A DNA stretch of 64,000 bases, from NCBI GenBank assembly GCA_020344415.1, contig CP070825.1, positions 2,266,015-2,330,014 on the forward strand. The letters are read 5' to 3'. This document shows positions 16,017-24,679 of the stretch, piece after piece. Numbering within the stretch: the first letter of the stretch is position 1; each line of letters begins with the position of its first letter. The position numbers and the translations under genes were made by a program. Origin of the DNA: Candidatus Aminicenantota bacterium (GTDB lineage Bacteria > Acidobacteriota > Aminicenantia > Aminicenantales > Aminicenantaceae). Below the pieces are notes generated by a model, which was given only the letters and a program-made list of their open reading frames with translations, did no database searches and was not told the origin of the DNA.

Positions 16017-17607
16017 CAAGCCATATCTTTTTAGCATTAAGGTAATAGAAGCCCAGAGGAGGCACTTCTAATCCCCTGACGTTTGCCTGTATAGCTACTC
16101 TATTTTGATGAGAAAAAAGAGGAAAAGCAGGGATATCCGCATGAAGGATTTCTTCAATTTTCCTAAAAAGCTTTATCCTCTTGGTCCAACTTCTTTCTAT
16201 TTCAGCCTCCTGCAAAAGCCTATCCAGCTCAGGATTATCATAGCCGAAAACATTGAACACAGATTTTGAGAAAAATAAAGGGCGAATGATATCCTCAGGA
16301 TCAGGGAAGTTCATTATCTTCCCGATAAAAATCAAATAAGGGTCTTCAAATCTTTGGATTTCACTGGATGACCTGTAATATCTCAACCTCAATCCAACAC
16401 CCAATGCGCCGAGCTGTCTCCTTATTTCTCTATAAATCTTAAATTTTAAATCCGTTCTTGGGCCCTCAAGAAGAAGGGTAAGCGTAGGGAAATTTTCTCC
16501 TTCTGGGAAACCGGTCTTCAAAAAGATATCTTTGGCCTTTTCAATATCAAACATATTCTCATCATCTCTGGGGAAAAAACCAGGTAGTCTTGAAGGAATA
16601 AAGTTGTTTATCACTTTGCGCACATATCTCATATCATAGGTCGCTCGAGCCATTTCTCTTTTATCGATTGCATATGAAATAGCTCTCCTGATTGCAGGAT
16701 TATCGAGAGGAGGGATGTGGCAGCTCATTCCTAAGAATATGGGATGGAGCGATCCGTCCTGAAAGACCTGGTAATTCTTTCCGATTAATCTTTCTGATAC
16801 AACTGGAATGGAATGGATCTCATCATTTATAAAATGATCCAGGGTGTAATGAGGGCTGAATTCCACGGCACTAAGATAGGGCATTCCTCTAAAGTACTCT
16901 TCATATCGTTTCATTCGGACGCCTACGATATCCAATCTGGGACTTCTTAAGTAGTAATCAAACTTGAATGGTCCTGTGCCACTCGGTTCTCGGAAAAAAC
17001 CTCTTCCCTGGTCAAGAACAAGGTCTTTGGGAAGAATCTTACAAAAATGCATGCCCATTAGATAAAGTGCAGAGACGAAAGGTCGCGTCCAATAGATTTC
17101 GAAAGTATGTTTATTCAGAACCTTAAATCCCTCCACATCTTCGGCTTTCCCTTCTCTAAAATCTTTGGCTCCGACAACTCTCGGAAGGAAGAATTGATAG
17201 TAAGGAGAATTGGTTTCCGCATCGAGGAGGCGTTCAAAAGAAAATTTCACGTCTTCGGCGGTAAGCTCTCTCCCGTGATGGAACTTAACTCTCTTTCTCA
17301 AATAGAATGTATATTTCTTACTATCCGGAGATATCTCCCAGTACTCAGCTAAACAAGGCACAATATGCAAGTTCTTATCCAGCTTGACCAATCCATCATA
17401 AATCTGTTCTGACACGAAGATAAAAGATTCCGGACTTGTAGGGTCGAATTGCCCTCGGAATTCGTTGGCAAAAGATTTCACCCGAAAAACTCCTCCGTAG
17501 CGAGGTTTTTTTCGGACAGGCTCTTGGTAGAAGTTAAGCAAAGGTAGCGCTAAGCTAAGAACAAGAAAAATGATAAGGGCTGCGCGTGTATTGAAGTCCT
17601 TTGCCAT
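16009..17607 (-). CDS. family 5 extracellular solute-binding protein (peptide/nickel type)
   Basis: A 532-residue SBP_bac_5 protein with an N-terminal hydrophobic leader (residues 8-27, no lipobox, so perhaps a membrane anchor). The family pattern is clear: YGGVFRV, IYDGLVKLDKN, AEYWEISPDSKKYTFYLRK, FHHGRELTAEDVKFSFERLLD. Such proteins bind oligopeptides or similar ligands for ABC importers, but no permease or ATPase is encoded nearby. Instead the gene overlaps a histidine kinase gene and shares its operon with an NtrC-type regulator. The role is therefore probably ligand sensing for that two-component system. Transcription probably starts at the sigma-54 type site 17657-17673. Confidence 0.88.
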   Translation of the reverse strand: MAKDFNTRAALIIFLVLSLALPLLNFYQEPVRKKPRYGGVFRVKSFANEFRGQFDPTSPESFIFVSEQIYDGLVKLDKNLHIVPCLAEYWEISPDSKKYTFYLRKRVKFHHGRELTAEDVKFSFERLLDAETNSPYYQFFLPRVVGAKDFREGKAEDVEGFKVLNKHTFEIYWTRPFVSALYLMGMHFCKILPKDLVLDQGRGFFREPSGTGPFKFDYYLRSPRLDIVGVRMKRYEEYFRGMPYLSAVEFSPHYTLDHFINDEIHSIPVVSERLIGKNYQVFQDGSLHPIFLGMSCHIPPLDNPAIRRAISYAIDKREMARATYDMRYVRKVINNFIPSRLPGFFPRDDENMFDIEKAKDIFLKTGFPEGENFPTLTLLLEGPRTDLKFKIYREIRRQLGALGVGLRLRYYRSSSEIQRFEDPYLIFIGKIMNFPDPEDIIRPLFFSKSVFNVFGYDNPELDRLLQEAEIERSWTKRIKLFRKIEEILHADIPAFPLFSHQNRVAIQANVRGLEVPPLGFYYLNAKKIWLDE

Positions 17608-17656
17608 TTTACTGTTCCCTATAGCCTAAGTATATATTAGACCAATGGTAAATAAA

Positions 17657-17673
17657 TGGCAATTTTTATGCCA
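17657..17673 (-). promoter_or_regulatory. sigma-54 type promoter for the binding protein-kinase-regulator operon
   Basis: On the minus strand the site reads TTGGCATAAAAATTGCC: GG and GC separated by 10 bp (TGGCAT-N5-TTGCC, one change from TGGCAC). The predicted transcription start is about 40 nt before the ATG at 17607. The perfect palindrome at 17744-17762 lies about 106 bp upstream of that start, a usual distance for an enhancer site. Confidence 0.65.
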
Positions 17674-17743
17674 AATTTCCTCGTTGCTTAACTCTTTGAA
17701 TATGAGTAAGTTAGAAAGGTCTTTTAAAAAATATCGAAATTTT

Positions 17744-17762
17744 TTGTAAAATTATTTTACAA
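17744..17762. promoter_or_regulatory. 19-bp perfect palindrome, candidate activator (UAS) site
   Basis: TTGTAAAATTATTTTACAA is a 9-1-9 perfect inverted repeat lying between the ferritin-like gene stop and the sigma-54 type promoter. Its position suits enhancer binding by the NtrC-type regulator of the same operon. With its short arms it could alternatively be a weak terminator of the ferritin-like gene, but no T-run follows. Confidence 0.5.
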
Positions 17763-17765
17763 TAT

Positions 17766-18287
17766 TCAAAACTTACCGTCCATCTGGAATTCCGCACTGT
17801 CTAACCAGAATCCTGAATGGGTCAGGGAGTCACGCTGCGACTGGAGCATATCGTAATGGAACTTCTCTTCCTCGCATATATTTAAAAAGATCTCCCTCGC
17901 TTGAGGATCATCCACTTCTTCTGCAGATCTCCGAAAGTATTCTATGGCCTTCTCTTCAAGCTCCATTCCTATGCTTAAAGCCTCTATATCGCTTTTCCCT
18001 TCTGCTCTCTTCATTCTTAAAGCCAATTCCTCAATCAGCGGAGATTTCTCTTTGAGTTCTTCTCCTCTGATAAACTTTTTCCAGTTTTTTTCTTTGAGAA
18101 TAGAAGTGAATAGCTTGCTAAAAGCCTCGAGATGTTTCACCTCTTCATCAGCAAGCCTCTGAAACATCTTCTTTCCAAGTTCATTATGTGTGATTTCTGA
18201 TGCGTGTGAAAAAAAGTTTTTTCCGTCAATCTCTAATTTAATAGCTTCCTTGATAGCGCTTTCAACCTGCGTACTAATTTTCTCCAT
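17766..18287 (-). CDS. ferritin-like (rubrerythrin-type) diiron protein
   Basis: A 173-residue four-helix protein with the rubrerythrin-like pattern of carboxylate ligands: AIKLEIDGKNFF, RLADEEVKHLEAF, MELEEKAIEYF and CEEEKFHYDML (two E-x-x-H pairs). There is no rubredoxin CxxC domain, so it is the domain-only form. Members reduce peroxide or store iron in anaerobes. AAGGAGA precedes the ATG. It may protect the cell from oxidative stress; the electron donor is not encoded beside it. Confidence 0.85.
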   Translation of the reverse strand: MEKISTQVESAIKEAIKLEIDGKNFFSHASEITHNELGKKMFQRLADEEVKHLEAFSKLFTSILKEKNWKKFIRGEELKEKSPLIEELALRMKRAEGKSDIEALSIGMELEEKAIEYFRRSAEEVDDPQAREIFLNICEEEKFHYDMLQSQRDSLTHSGFWLDSAEFQMDGKF

Positions 18288-18324
18288 ATTATTTCTCCTT
18301 GTTGACCTGACTTATTCATTCTTA

Positions 18325-19230
18325 TTACTTCCTAGCCTTTTTCCAAGCTTCAATGAACTTTACAGCCTGACTCACCATTCTTTGAACGACCCTTTCTCCA
18401 AACTCTCTTGTCGCTCTCTTTGGATCTCCAGTAGACCAGATTCCGTTGTTCGAAAGTTCATGGCTGGCTCCACCTTTTTTCGTTTCAGATGGTACTCCCT
18501 GCAAAGCGCCTAAGACAGCCATCAAATCTGGATTTTCTCGGCTCAAAGTCAGCAGCTCTAGCATTTTAGGTGTGAAATGTAGTTTCGGCTTTTCGGCTCG
18601 CTCCATCTTTATCAATTCGGGTTTGAGGTAGAGCATGATGGATGTTTCATGGATCCCTGCATGTTGATCATATTCGACTCCCTCCACTCTTTCTCCCCCT
18701 CCCTGGAAGGATGCCCCTATTCCGATAGATACGGCAATGGCCTCTGTCGCGTGGTTGATTCTATGGATGACATTGCTTTCTGCGATTCGATTTCCTCCAT
18801 GATAGTTGAAGAACATAATCCGGCGGAATCCATATTTCATAAGAATTTCTGAAGTCTCGAAAAGGACCTGCTCCATGGTCTCAGGTTTAAGGCTCAAGGT
18901 TCCAGCGAATCCAGAATGATAAACGCTATATCCAGCCAGAAGAACCGGAGCAATCACTACTCCTGTCCTAGCAGAAATCAACTTGCACATACCCAAAGCT
19001 TCATAAAAATCCGTGCCTAAGGGCAAATGAGGACCGTGTTGCTCTGTGCTTCCAAGAGGAATGATCACCATATCGTTTGTTTTTAGGTAATCCCTCACAT
19101 CTGTCCAAGACATCTCCTGCAGAATGAGGGGGTCTCCTTCTTCTTGGGCGGAGATAAATGCTCCTGAAAGAAAGAAAACCAAAACAAGAATTGACACTCT
19201 CGGAAAATAGGAAATTTTTGTTACAGCCAT
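18325..19230 (-). CDS. creatininase family amidohydrolase, secreted
   Basis: A 301-residue protein with a signal peptide (residues about 8-28) and the creatininase signature IIPLGSTEQHGPHLPLGTD near 57-75, where Glu, His and Asp bind metal. The later DQHAGIHETSIML supplies another His and Glu. Members open cyclic amides (creatinine) or act on formamide-like substrates in cofactor pathways, such as mycofactocin and 3-dehydro or FAPy hydrolysis. An exported member suggests a hydrolase for external cyclic amides. GGGAGG precedes the ATG. 37 bp downstream on the same strand begins the ferritin-like gene; co-transcription is possible. Confidence 0.87.
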   Translation of the reverse strand: MAVTKISYFPRVSILVLVFFLSGAFISAQEEGDPLILQEMSWTDVRDYLKTNDMVIIPLGSTEQHGPHLPLGTDFYEALGMCKLISARTGVVIAPVLLAGYSVYHSGFAGTLSLKPETMEQVLFETSEILMKYGFRRIMFFNYHGGNRIAESNVIHRINHATEAIAVSIGIGASFQGGGERVEGVEYDQHAGIHETSIMLYLKPELIKMERAEKPKLHFTPKMLELLTLSRENPDLMAVLGALQGVPSETKKGGASHELSNNGIWSTGDPKRATREFGERVVQRMVSQAVKFIEAWKKARK

Positions 19231-19343
19231 GTTTTTCCTCCCATAATGGATAGAGGATAATTCTCTCTTAAATATCCTGGATTATTCACGAATTGCGATA
19301 ATTGCAGAAAGCATGGGCATTTTTTATGAATAATTCAAGTTAC

Positions 19344-20306
19344 TCACTTTTTTAAAATATAGAAGCTCCTTTTACCATCATCTTCTTCGATCTGTCGGAA
19401 ATCAATGATCCTATAACCTCTTTCAAGCAAAGTCTCGAATGCCTTCCTAGTCTTCATCCTCCAATCTAAAGGTATGCTCCTTACTTTGTCATCGGTCACG
19501 TCTGTCTCCCTGAGCATCCTATAAAAATCAAGAGGTATTTCAACCAACAAGAACTCATGCTCCAGATCAAGATTTAATTCTTTAACAACCTCGAGCTCAA
19601 GCGGCCCACTTCTGCCTTCTATTTCAACCGAATCCGCGCTGACTGCGATTTGACCGGAGTTAATCAAAGATTCCAAATCGTACTCAGGCCTATCTATCTT
19701 CTTTTCCAGGTCCCATGAGACGAAAAACCTGTCACACGGAATATCCAGTCTATTTAAAAATCCTTCAAATTCTCCATAAAAAGCTTCTTTGTATTCTAAG
19801 ACATCCATCCCAAAGTGGTGGATATTCCTGTAAGCATTCACTCCAGTCAGAGGATCAAAGGTGCATATTACAGTATGGATCCCGAACACATCTATCAACT
19901 TATCTCTCTGAAATTCTTTGATCAATATCCCAAGACCCAAACGATAAAAATCTTTTCTCACTCCTGTATATTGGGAATAAAACTGAATGTTGGGAAGCTC
20001 TCTGAATCCAATCTTTTTGTCCTTGACTCCGATAAAACCATAAGAAAATCCGACTAAATGTTCTTTGTCTTCTTTGAACCGACCTTTTCCATCGTCAACA
20101 AAAACTCCGATAAAAAGACTGCTTCCCTCATGAAAAAAATTCTCGCATATCATGTTTCGCGTGCCTGCCAGGTTATCCTTCGGATCACCCCAAATCTCCT
20201 CTCTTATCTCCTCGTACTTCAAGTAATCATCGTGATTGTTTGAGTCCTCCACTCTAAAAAGAAACTTCCTTCCTTTGATCTCGTGTATCTTCTCTAGTTC
20301 TTGCAT
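19344..20306 (-). CDS. GNAT superfamily acyltransferase (COG3375-like)
   Basis: A protein of about 320 residues. The acetyl-CoA binding motif is VRKDFYRLGLGILIKEFQ and is followed by TFDPLTGVNAYRNIHHFGMD, a combination typical of the predicted GNAT group COG3375. The start at ATG 20306 is preferred over a TTG at 20315. No substrate can be named; a MenC-linked or amino-group acylation role has been suggested for relatives, but nothing nearby supports it. Monocistronic, with a 113-bp gap to the creatininase gene. Confidence 0.72.
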   Translation of the reverse strand: MQELEKIHEIKGRKFLFRVEDSNNHDDYLKYEEIREEIWGDPKDNLAGTRNMICENFFHEGSSLFIGVFVDDGKGRFKEDKEHLVGFSYGFIGVKDKKIGFRELPNIQFYSQYTGVRKDFYRLGLGILIKEFQRDKLIDVFGIHTVICTFDPLTGVNAYRNIHHFGMDVLEYKEAFYGEFEGFLNRLDIPCDRFFVSWDLEKKIDRPEYDLESLINSGQIAVSADSVEIEGRSGPLELEVVKELNLDLEHEFLLVEIPLDFYRMLRETDVTDDKVRSIPLDWRMKTRKAFETLLERGYRIIDFRQIEEDDGKRSFYILKK

Positions 20307-20424
20307 TCTTAACAAGCTTCCGTAATTATACTATGGATAAATGACGATTTTATAGGAAAAAAAGTGAGGAAACAATGCTTAATTGCTCATAGTTAGCGTC
20401 TCTATTTCCGTGACACTATCAAAA

Positions 20425-20562
20425 GCAGTCACGCAAGCTGATGAGGAAGTCATCCGGAGGCGAGCGGGCATGGTTCCTCGAAGAGGAGAGCGAGCCGAGG
20501 AATAAGCGGATATTCCACGCTGGGAAAAATCCGTGGGCTGACGAATCAGCTTGCATGACTGC
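20425..20562. repeat. long imperfect inverted repeat in an intergenic gap
   Basis: In the 436-bp gap 20316-20751 the stem GCAGTCACGCAAGCTGAT (20425-20442) pairs with ATCAGCTTGCATGACTGC (20545-20562), 17 of 18 positions. The 102-bp interior is itself G+C-rich and self-complementary in parts (CCTCGAAGAGG, CGAGCCGAGG). No coding frame is convincing. It could be a decayed mobile element or a structured RNA. The following AGGAGGG at 20739-20745 is the ribosome binding site of the next gene. Confidence 0.6.
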
Positions 20563-20751
20563 CACTGTTTCGCGGTTTTGAGGATGCTTCCTTGCTCATA
20601 GGAGATTACTAAAATCTTTACCCTATTTTGCAATTAAGAATTGTATCCCCCTTTCTCAAAAAAAATTTGAATTCATCCTATTTTTAGTATATTGTAAATA
20701 CCTTTATATGAATTCAAACAAAGAGCTATTTATACATTAGGAGGGCACGTT

Positions 20752-23244
20752 ATGAAGGCCATCAATAAAATTCTGTCAATAACGTTCTTCTTAATCGTCC
20801 CTCTTTTTCTCTACGGTGCAGAATTTCAGGTAAAGGTCATAAAGGGTGCAGACGATCTTCCAGAAGAATTCTGCAGCCATTGGAAGGCTGGGGATATTCT
20901 CATTTCTGACGGAAAATATCTGACAATAATCGGCGGGACTGAAAGGCCAATAAGAACCCTAAACAACTATGTTCGAGCTAACGCCATGGGAAGTATTATT
21001 AGCTTCGTTCCTGCTGGAAAAAATTTGCTGAACAACCTGAATATCGGGTCCCCGGTTTTTAAGATAAATGAGAGAAGAAAATATATAACCTTTAGCTCTG
21101 TGGAACACCTAAAAGAATCTCTTCAAGGAGATACCCTTATTTTTGAAGCTCAAGCCGCCTATATTGGAAAAAGGGGAGAAAAAGCTAGTGTCGAGACAAC
21201 TTATCAATTTTTTCCTAAAAAAGGAAGAATAGATATCGCTTCAACCCTGACCAACACAGGAAAAAAAGAAATTCAAGACCTGAATTACTACCTTTATTTT
21301 GATCCTCTCCACAGGTATTACTTTAGTCCTTTCAACAGGAAAAAACATCCAGGCTTGAATTTTCGAGTTTATCAGAAAAATGGCTTCTACTTAGCCTGGG
21401 TCAATCAGAATCCTATACCCGAGGAAGACGAAGCCTTGCCAGGAAGGTTAGCTCCCAAGGATGTCTATGAGATTCGTCATATACTGCTTGTGGATACCCA
21501 GCACCAACAACTATTAAAGAAAATCTACGAAATTTTAGACATCAAGCTTGAGGAAGCCACCATTCACTTTAAGAATTTTGGCGGGAACTTAATGGAAGTC
21601 ATTGTCAGAGATGCCTTCTCCTCCTCTGTCTTTTTTCGTTCGTTTCTTGAAAATTCCTTTTCACTCAACATTTCGCTCCCCAAAGGATTCTATAAAGTCA
21701 GGGCAAATTTCTTCCCAGCGGTCCGCGAAGGACTCATGGCAGTTCAGAAAGGCGAGGAAAACTGGTGCATTCTCGAAGACATTCCTTGTGGACGAGTAAA
21801 AGTGAAAATCAAAAACAAAAAGGAAGAATTTGTCCCAGGAAAGGTTACTTTTATCGGTCTGGCGCAGACAAAAACGCCCTATTTTAAACCCGATAACCCC
21901 ATAAAAAATGGAAAGTATTGGGAAACCTTTAAAAACTCCTGCTTCCCTAAAGAAGACGGAATAGAAGTGAAGCTCCCTGTAGGAACATATCTTATAACCG
22001 CATCGAGAGGACCAGAATATTCTCTGGATAAAAAAATTGTTGAAATATTCAAGGATGAAAGACAAGAATTGGTTTTCCTTATAGATAGAGTGATAGAAAT
22101 TCCCAATCTTATCTCCGTGGACCCTCACATGCACACCCAGAATTCGGATGGAAGAACGCGCATCCCTGAAAGGATAAAATCCGTTGTAGCCGAAGGAGTC
22201 AATGTGGCTATATCCACAGACCACAATATCATCACGGACTACTACCCCACGCTTAAAAAACTTGGTTTGAATAAATACCTGGCTGTAATAGCAGGCAGTG
22301 AAGTCACTCTCAGCGGCTTAATCCATTATAATACTTTTCCTTTAAAATACAGGCCGGATGAGGAATATAACGGCGCCATCTACCCTCTCGCTGAAGAGGT
22401 TCCTCCACTTTTTAAAGCCAGCCGTACAAAAGACCCAGAAGCCATCCTTCAAGTGAACCACCCTCGTTCAGAGGATTTAGGTTATTTCAATAACTATAAA
22501 TTGGATAAGGAGTCAGCAGCTTTTGCTCGAGAGCATTTCGATATATCTTTCGATGTGCTGGAAGTCATGAACGGACCTTATTTCTATTCTTCCTCCAATT
22601 ATGAGTCTATTGAAGATTGGTTTCATCTTCTGAACCGTGGTTATTATTTCCCGCTCACTGGTTCTTCAGATACTCACTCTATAGACAGGGAAGAACCAGG
22701 TTATTCCCGCACGTATGCAGTTTATGAAGGAAAAAAGGGTGATTATCTGAACTGGGATGCCCTTGCCCGTTCGATTAAAAAAGGTCACTCCTTTTCGAGC
22801 AACGGTCCAATTGTGGAGCTTAAAGTCAATGGCAAATACTCATCAGGTGATTCATTTACAGAAAGAAGCGGTAGAGTGGATGTCTGGATAAAAGTCAAAA
22901 GTGCTCCATGGATTGCCGTAGATGAGGTACGAATAATCGTGAATGGAGAAAGAAAAATCATATTTCCTGTAAAAACTGCAAAAGAAGTCATTCAAAAATT
23001 CATGGGGGAAATTGGGCTGAAACTGAATAGAGACTCCTACATAATAGTAGAGGTCTTAGGCAAAGAGAGTCTCTTTCCTGTCTTACAGAGTACACACTGG
23101 AGTGGACTCCTCGAAAAGGCCATCCTCCCCTATGCTCTGACAAATCCCGTATTCGTAGATGTAGACGGAAACGGCGAGTATGATCCTCCGTTACCTCGAA
23201 AAATCGAGATGACTTCTGAGGACTTTGAATCGAAAAGTCGATGA
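20752..23244 (+). CDS. secreted PHP-domain metallohydrolase (CehA/McbA family)
   Basis: An 830-residue protein with a signal peptide (residues 1-22), a beta-rich N-terminal half and a PHP-type metallohydrolase domain from about 455. Metal-binding motifs are VDPHMHTQNSDGR, ISTDHNIITDY, GSEVTLSG...HYN, LQVNHPR and TGSSDTHS. CehA/McbA members include carbamate and other ester or phosphoester hydrolases. A strong AGGAGGG lies 6 bp before the ATG. It is first in a same-strand run with CDP-alcohol phosphotransferase, VTT-type membrane protein and lipid kinase genes, so a lipid headgroup or phosphodiester substrate is possible, though this is only contextual. Confidence 0.83.
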   Translation: MKAINKILSITFFLIVPLFLYGAEFQVKVIKGADDLPEEFCSHWKAGDILISDGKYLTIIGGTERPIRTLNNYVRANAMGSIISFVPAGKNLLNNLNIGSPVFKINERRKYITFSSVEHLKESLQGDTLIFEAQAAYIGKRGEKASVETTYQFFPKKGRIDIASTLTNTGKKEIQDLNYYLYFDPLHRYYFSPFNRKKHPGLNFRVYQKNGFYLAWVNQNPIPEEDEALPGRLAPKDVYEIRHILLVDTQHQQLLKKIYEILDIKLEEATIHFKNFGGNLMEVIVRDAFSSSVFFRSFLENSFSLNISLPKGFYKVRANFFPAVREGLMAVQKGEENWCILEDIPCGRVKVKIKNKKEEFVPGKVTFIGLAQTKTPYFKPDNPIKNGKYWETFKNSCFPKEDGIEVKLPVGTYLITASRGPEYSLDKKIVEIFKDERQELVFLIDRVIEIPNLISVDPHMHTQNSDGRTRIPERIKSVVAEGVNVAISTDHNIITDYYPTLKKLGLNKYLAVIAGSEVTLSGLIHYNTFPLKYRPDEEYNGAIYPLAEEVPPLFKASRTKDPEAILQVNHPRSEDLGYFNNYKLDKESAAFAREHFDISFDVLEVMNGPYFYSSSNYESIEDWFHLLNRGYYFPLTGSSDTHSIDREEPGYSRTYAVYEGKKGDYLNWDALARSIKKGHSFSSNGPIVELKVNGKYSSGDSFTERSGRVDVWIKVKSAPWIAVDEVRIIVNGERKIIFPVKTAKEVIQKFMGEIGLKLNRDSYIIVEVLGKESLFPVLQSTHWSGLLEKAILPYALTNPVFVDVDGNGEYDPPLPRKIEMTSEDFESKSR

Positions 23245-23291
23245 CGCTTTATTGAAATTGAGGAAAAATTCTTACAGAAGAAGTTTAAAAA

Positions 23292-23897
23292 TTGAAATGT
23301 AGACCATTTAAACCGAAAGAACCCAATTGCTTCTACAGCGAACCTAACCTGTTGACCTTACTTCGATTGGTCCTTTCTCTCACTTTTTTTATTCTCGCTA
23401 TCATTAAACAGAGCCCCACCCACAACTTCATAGGCTTGGGGATTCACTGGCTTGGCGATGTCCTTGATGGATTTTATGCTCGTAAATTCAAGCAGGAGAC
23501 CATCCTAGGAGCTGAAATTGATATCATTGCCGACCGCGTGGAAATCCTTTTTTTCTATGTGAACTTTCTCTACTTCCATCCTCAATTGTACTTTCCCGTC
23601 GCCGTCTACCTTGTCGATTTCGCTTTTATCGATTTCTACCTGAGCTACCAATTTTTAAAGTACGACCTCATCTCTCCTATCTACTTCCACAAAGTCGACA
23701 GAACAGTGTATCTACTCAATTTTAGCTCTCCAGGTAGATTCTTCAATTCCACTGCTGTCACTTTGATCCTGATTTTTCTTCCTCAGTTCCAGATCATAGC
23801 CACAATTATCGCTTTTGCATTGATTGGAGTGAAATCATATTCAATCTATCTCCTGAATAAAAAGAAACTCGCTGATAAAAAGATGTATTTAAGATAG
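23292..23897 (+). CDS. CDP-alcohol phosphatidyltransferase family protein
   Basis: A 201-residue integral membrane enzyme. The full family motif is present: D-G-x2-A-R-x8-G-x3-D-x3-D, seen as VLDGFYARKF...LGAEIDIIAD. These enzymes displace CMP from CDP-diacylglycerol or a CDP-alcohol to make phospholipids. Several hydrophobic helices surround it. The only available start is TTG at 23292, with a weak AGAAG before it, so the true N-terminus is uncertain. The gene lies 47 bp after the PHP gene and just before a VTT-type protein, supporting a membrane-lipid role. Confidence 0.87.
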   Translation: MKCRPFKPKEPNCFYSEPNLLTLLRLVLSLTFFILAIIKQSPTHNFIGLGIHWLGDVLDGFYARKFKQETILGAEIDIIADRVEILFFYVNFLYFHPQLYFPVAVYLVDFAFIDFYLSYQFLKYDLISPIYFHKVDRTVYLLNFSSPGRFFNSTAVTLILIFLPQFQIIATIIAFALIGVKSYSIYLLNKKKLADKKMYLR

Positions 23898-23912
23898 AGA
23901 AAAATTGGACCG

Positions 23913-24581
23913 ATGAGTAGAAACAAAAGCCTCGACTCCTCGCCACTCAAAGGGAAAAAATCTCCTGCCTCCAAAATAAAACTGTCCATATTCATTCTGG
24001 AAATCGTTTTGATCGTTTTGCTACTAGTATTATGGTTTAGCTCAGAGGAAATCAAAAGAAGCAAGAATCTGTGGGTCCTCTTTTTCTATAGCTTCCCTTC
24101 AGAGTTCTTGATCGCCATTGTCCCCCATGAACCCGTTCTTCTTTATTTCGGCAAATTCTACCAACCTCTAACCGTTGCCATAGTAGCCGTCATCAGTACG
24201 GTGATGACAGAGGCACTCAATTATTCTGCCTTTAAATTTGTGACAGATAGTAGTTTCTTTAAGAAAATTCAACATAGAAAATTTGTGACTAAAATTGTAG
24301 ACCTTTTCAACAAAGCTCCTTTTATTGCCCTCCTGGTGGCAGGCTTTACACCCATTCCTTTCTATCCTTTCCGCTTCCTGGTTGTACTCGCCCATTACCC
24401 CTGGGTAAAGTACCTCCTTGCTGTTTTCCTTTCCAGAACTCCACGATTCTTTATTTTCGCTCTACTAGGTCATATGATTAAGATTCCTGACTATCTGTTA
24501 GTAGTGATCTTTTTTATTCTGATTTTAGTCGCCAATATCCCCTTACTGAGAAGATTTTTGAAAAACAGACAGAAGAAATAA
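23913..24581 (+). CDS. VTT-domain (DedA/SNARE-associated type) membrane protein
   Basis: A 222-residue protein with about five hydrophobic segments. The segment VAGFTPIPFYPFRFLV (about 139-154) followed by SRTPRFFIFALLGHMI matches the re-entrant loop pattern of VTT/DedA proteins, thought to flip or scramble lipids such as undecaprenyl phosphate or phosphatidylethanolamine. The N-terminal 25 residues are polar. It lies between two lipid-metabolism genes. The stop codon falls inside a copy of the ACCTGTCCCCTTTTTT repeat arm, so the last residues (RQKK) may derive from that element. Confidence 0.72.
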   Translation: MSRNKSLDSSPLKGKKSPASKIKLSIFILEIVLIVLLLVLWFSSEEIKRSKNLWVLFFYSFPSEFLIAIVPHEPVLLYFGKFYQPLTVAIVAVISTVMTEALNYSAFKFVTDSSFFKKIQHRKFVTKIVDLFNKAPFIALLVAGFTPIPFYPFRFLVVLAHYPWVKYLLAVFLSRTPRFFIFALLGHMIKIPDYLLVVIFFILILVANIPLLRRFLKNRQKK

Positions 24582-24597
24582 CCTGTCCCCTTTTTTA
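24578..24597. repeat. solo CCTGTCCCC-type repeat arm overlapping a stop codon
   Basis: ATAACCTGTCCCCTTTTTTA matches the arms at 3004 and 5307. Its first bases supply the TAA stop (24579-24581) of the VTT-domain gene. The GGGGACAGG block and A/T flank are intact, but no partner arm is found within 1 kb. Confidence 0.6.
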
Positions 24598-24679
24598 TGT
24601 TTTCCCGACTAAATTACGTGGGACATCCTTTGACTTCAAAATTGCCAGATGCTATAAGTAAAATACACTCGAGATCGAT

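Noticed and set aside
21661-22224. 187-codon frame on the minus strand
   Set aside because: It lies wholly inside the well-supported PHP-domain gene in the antisense direction.
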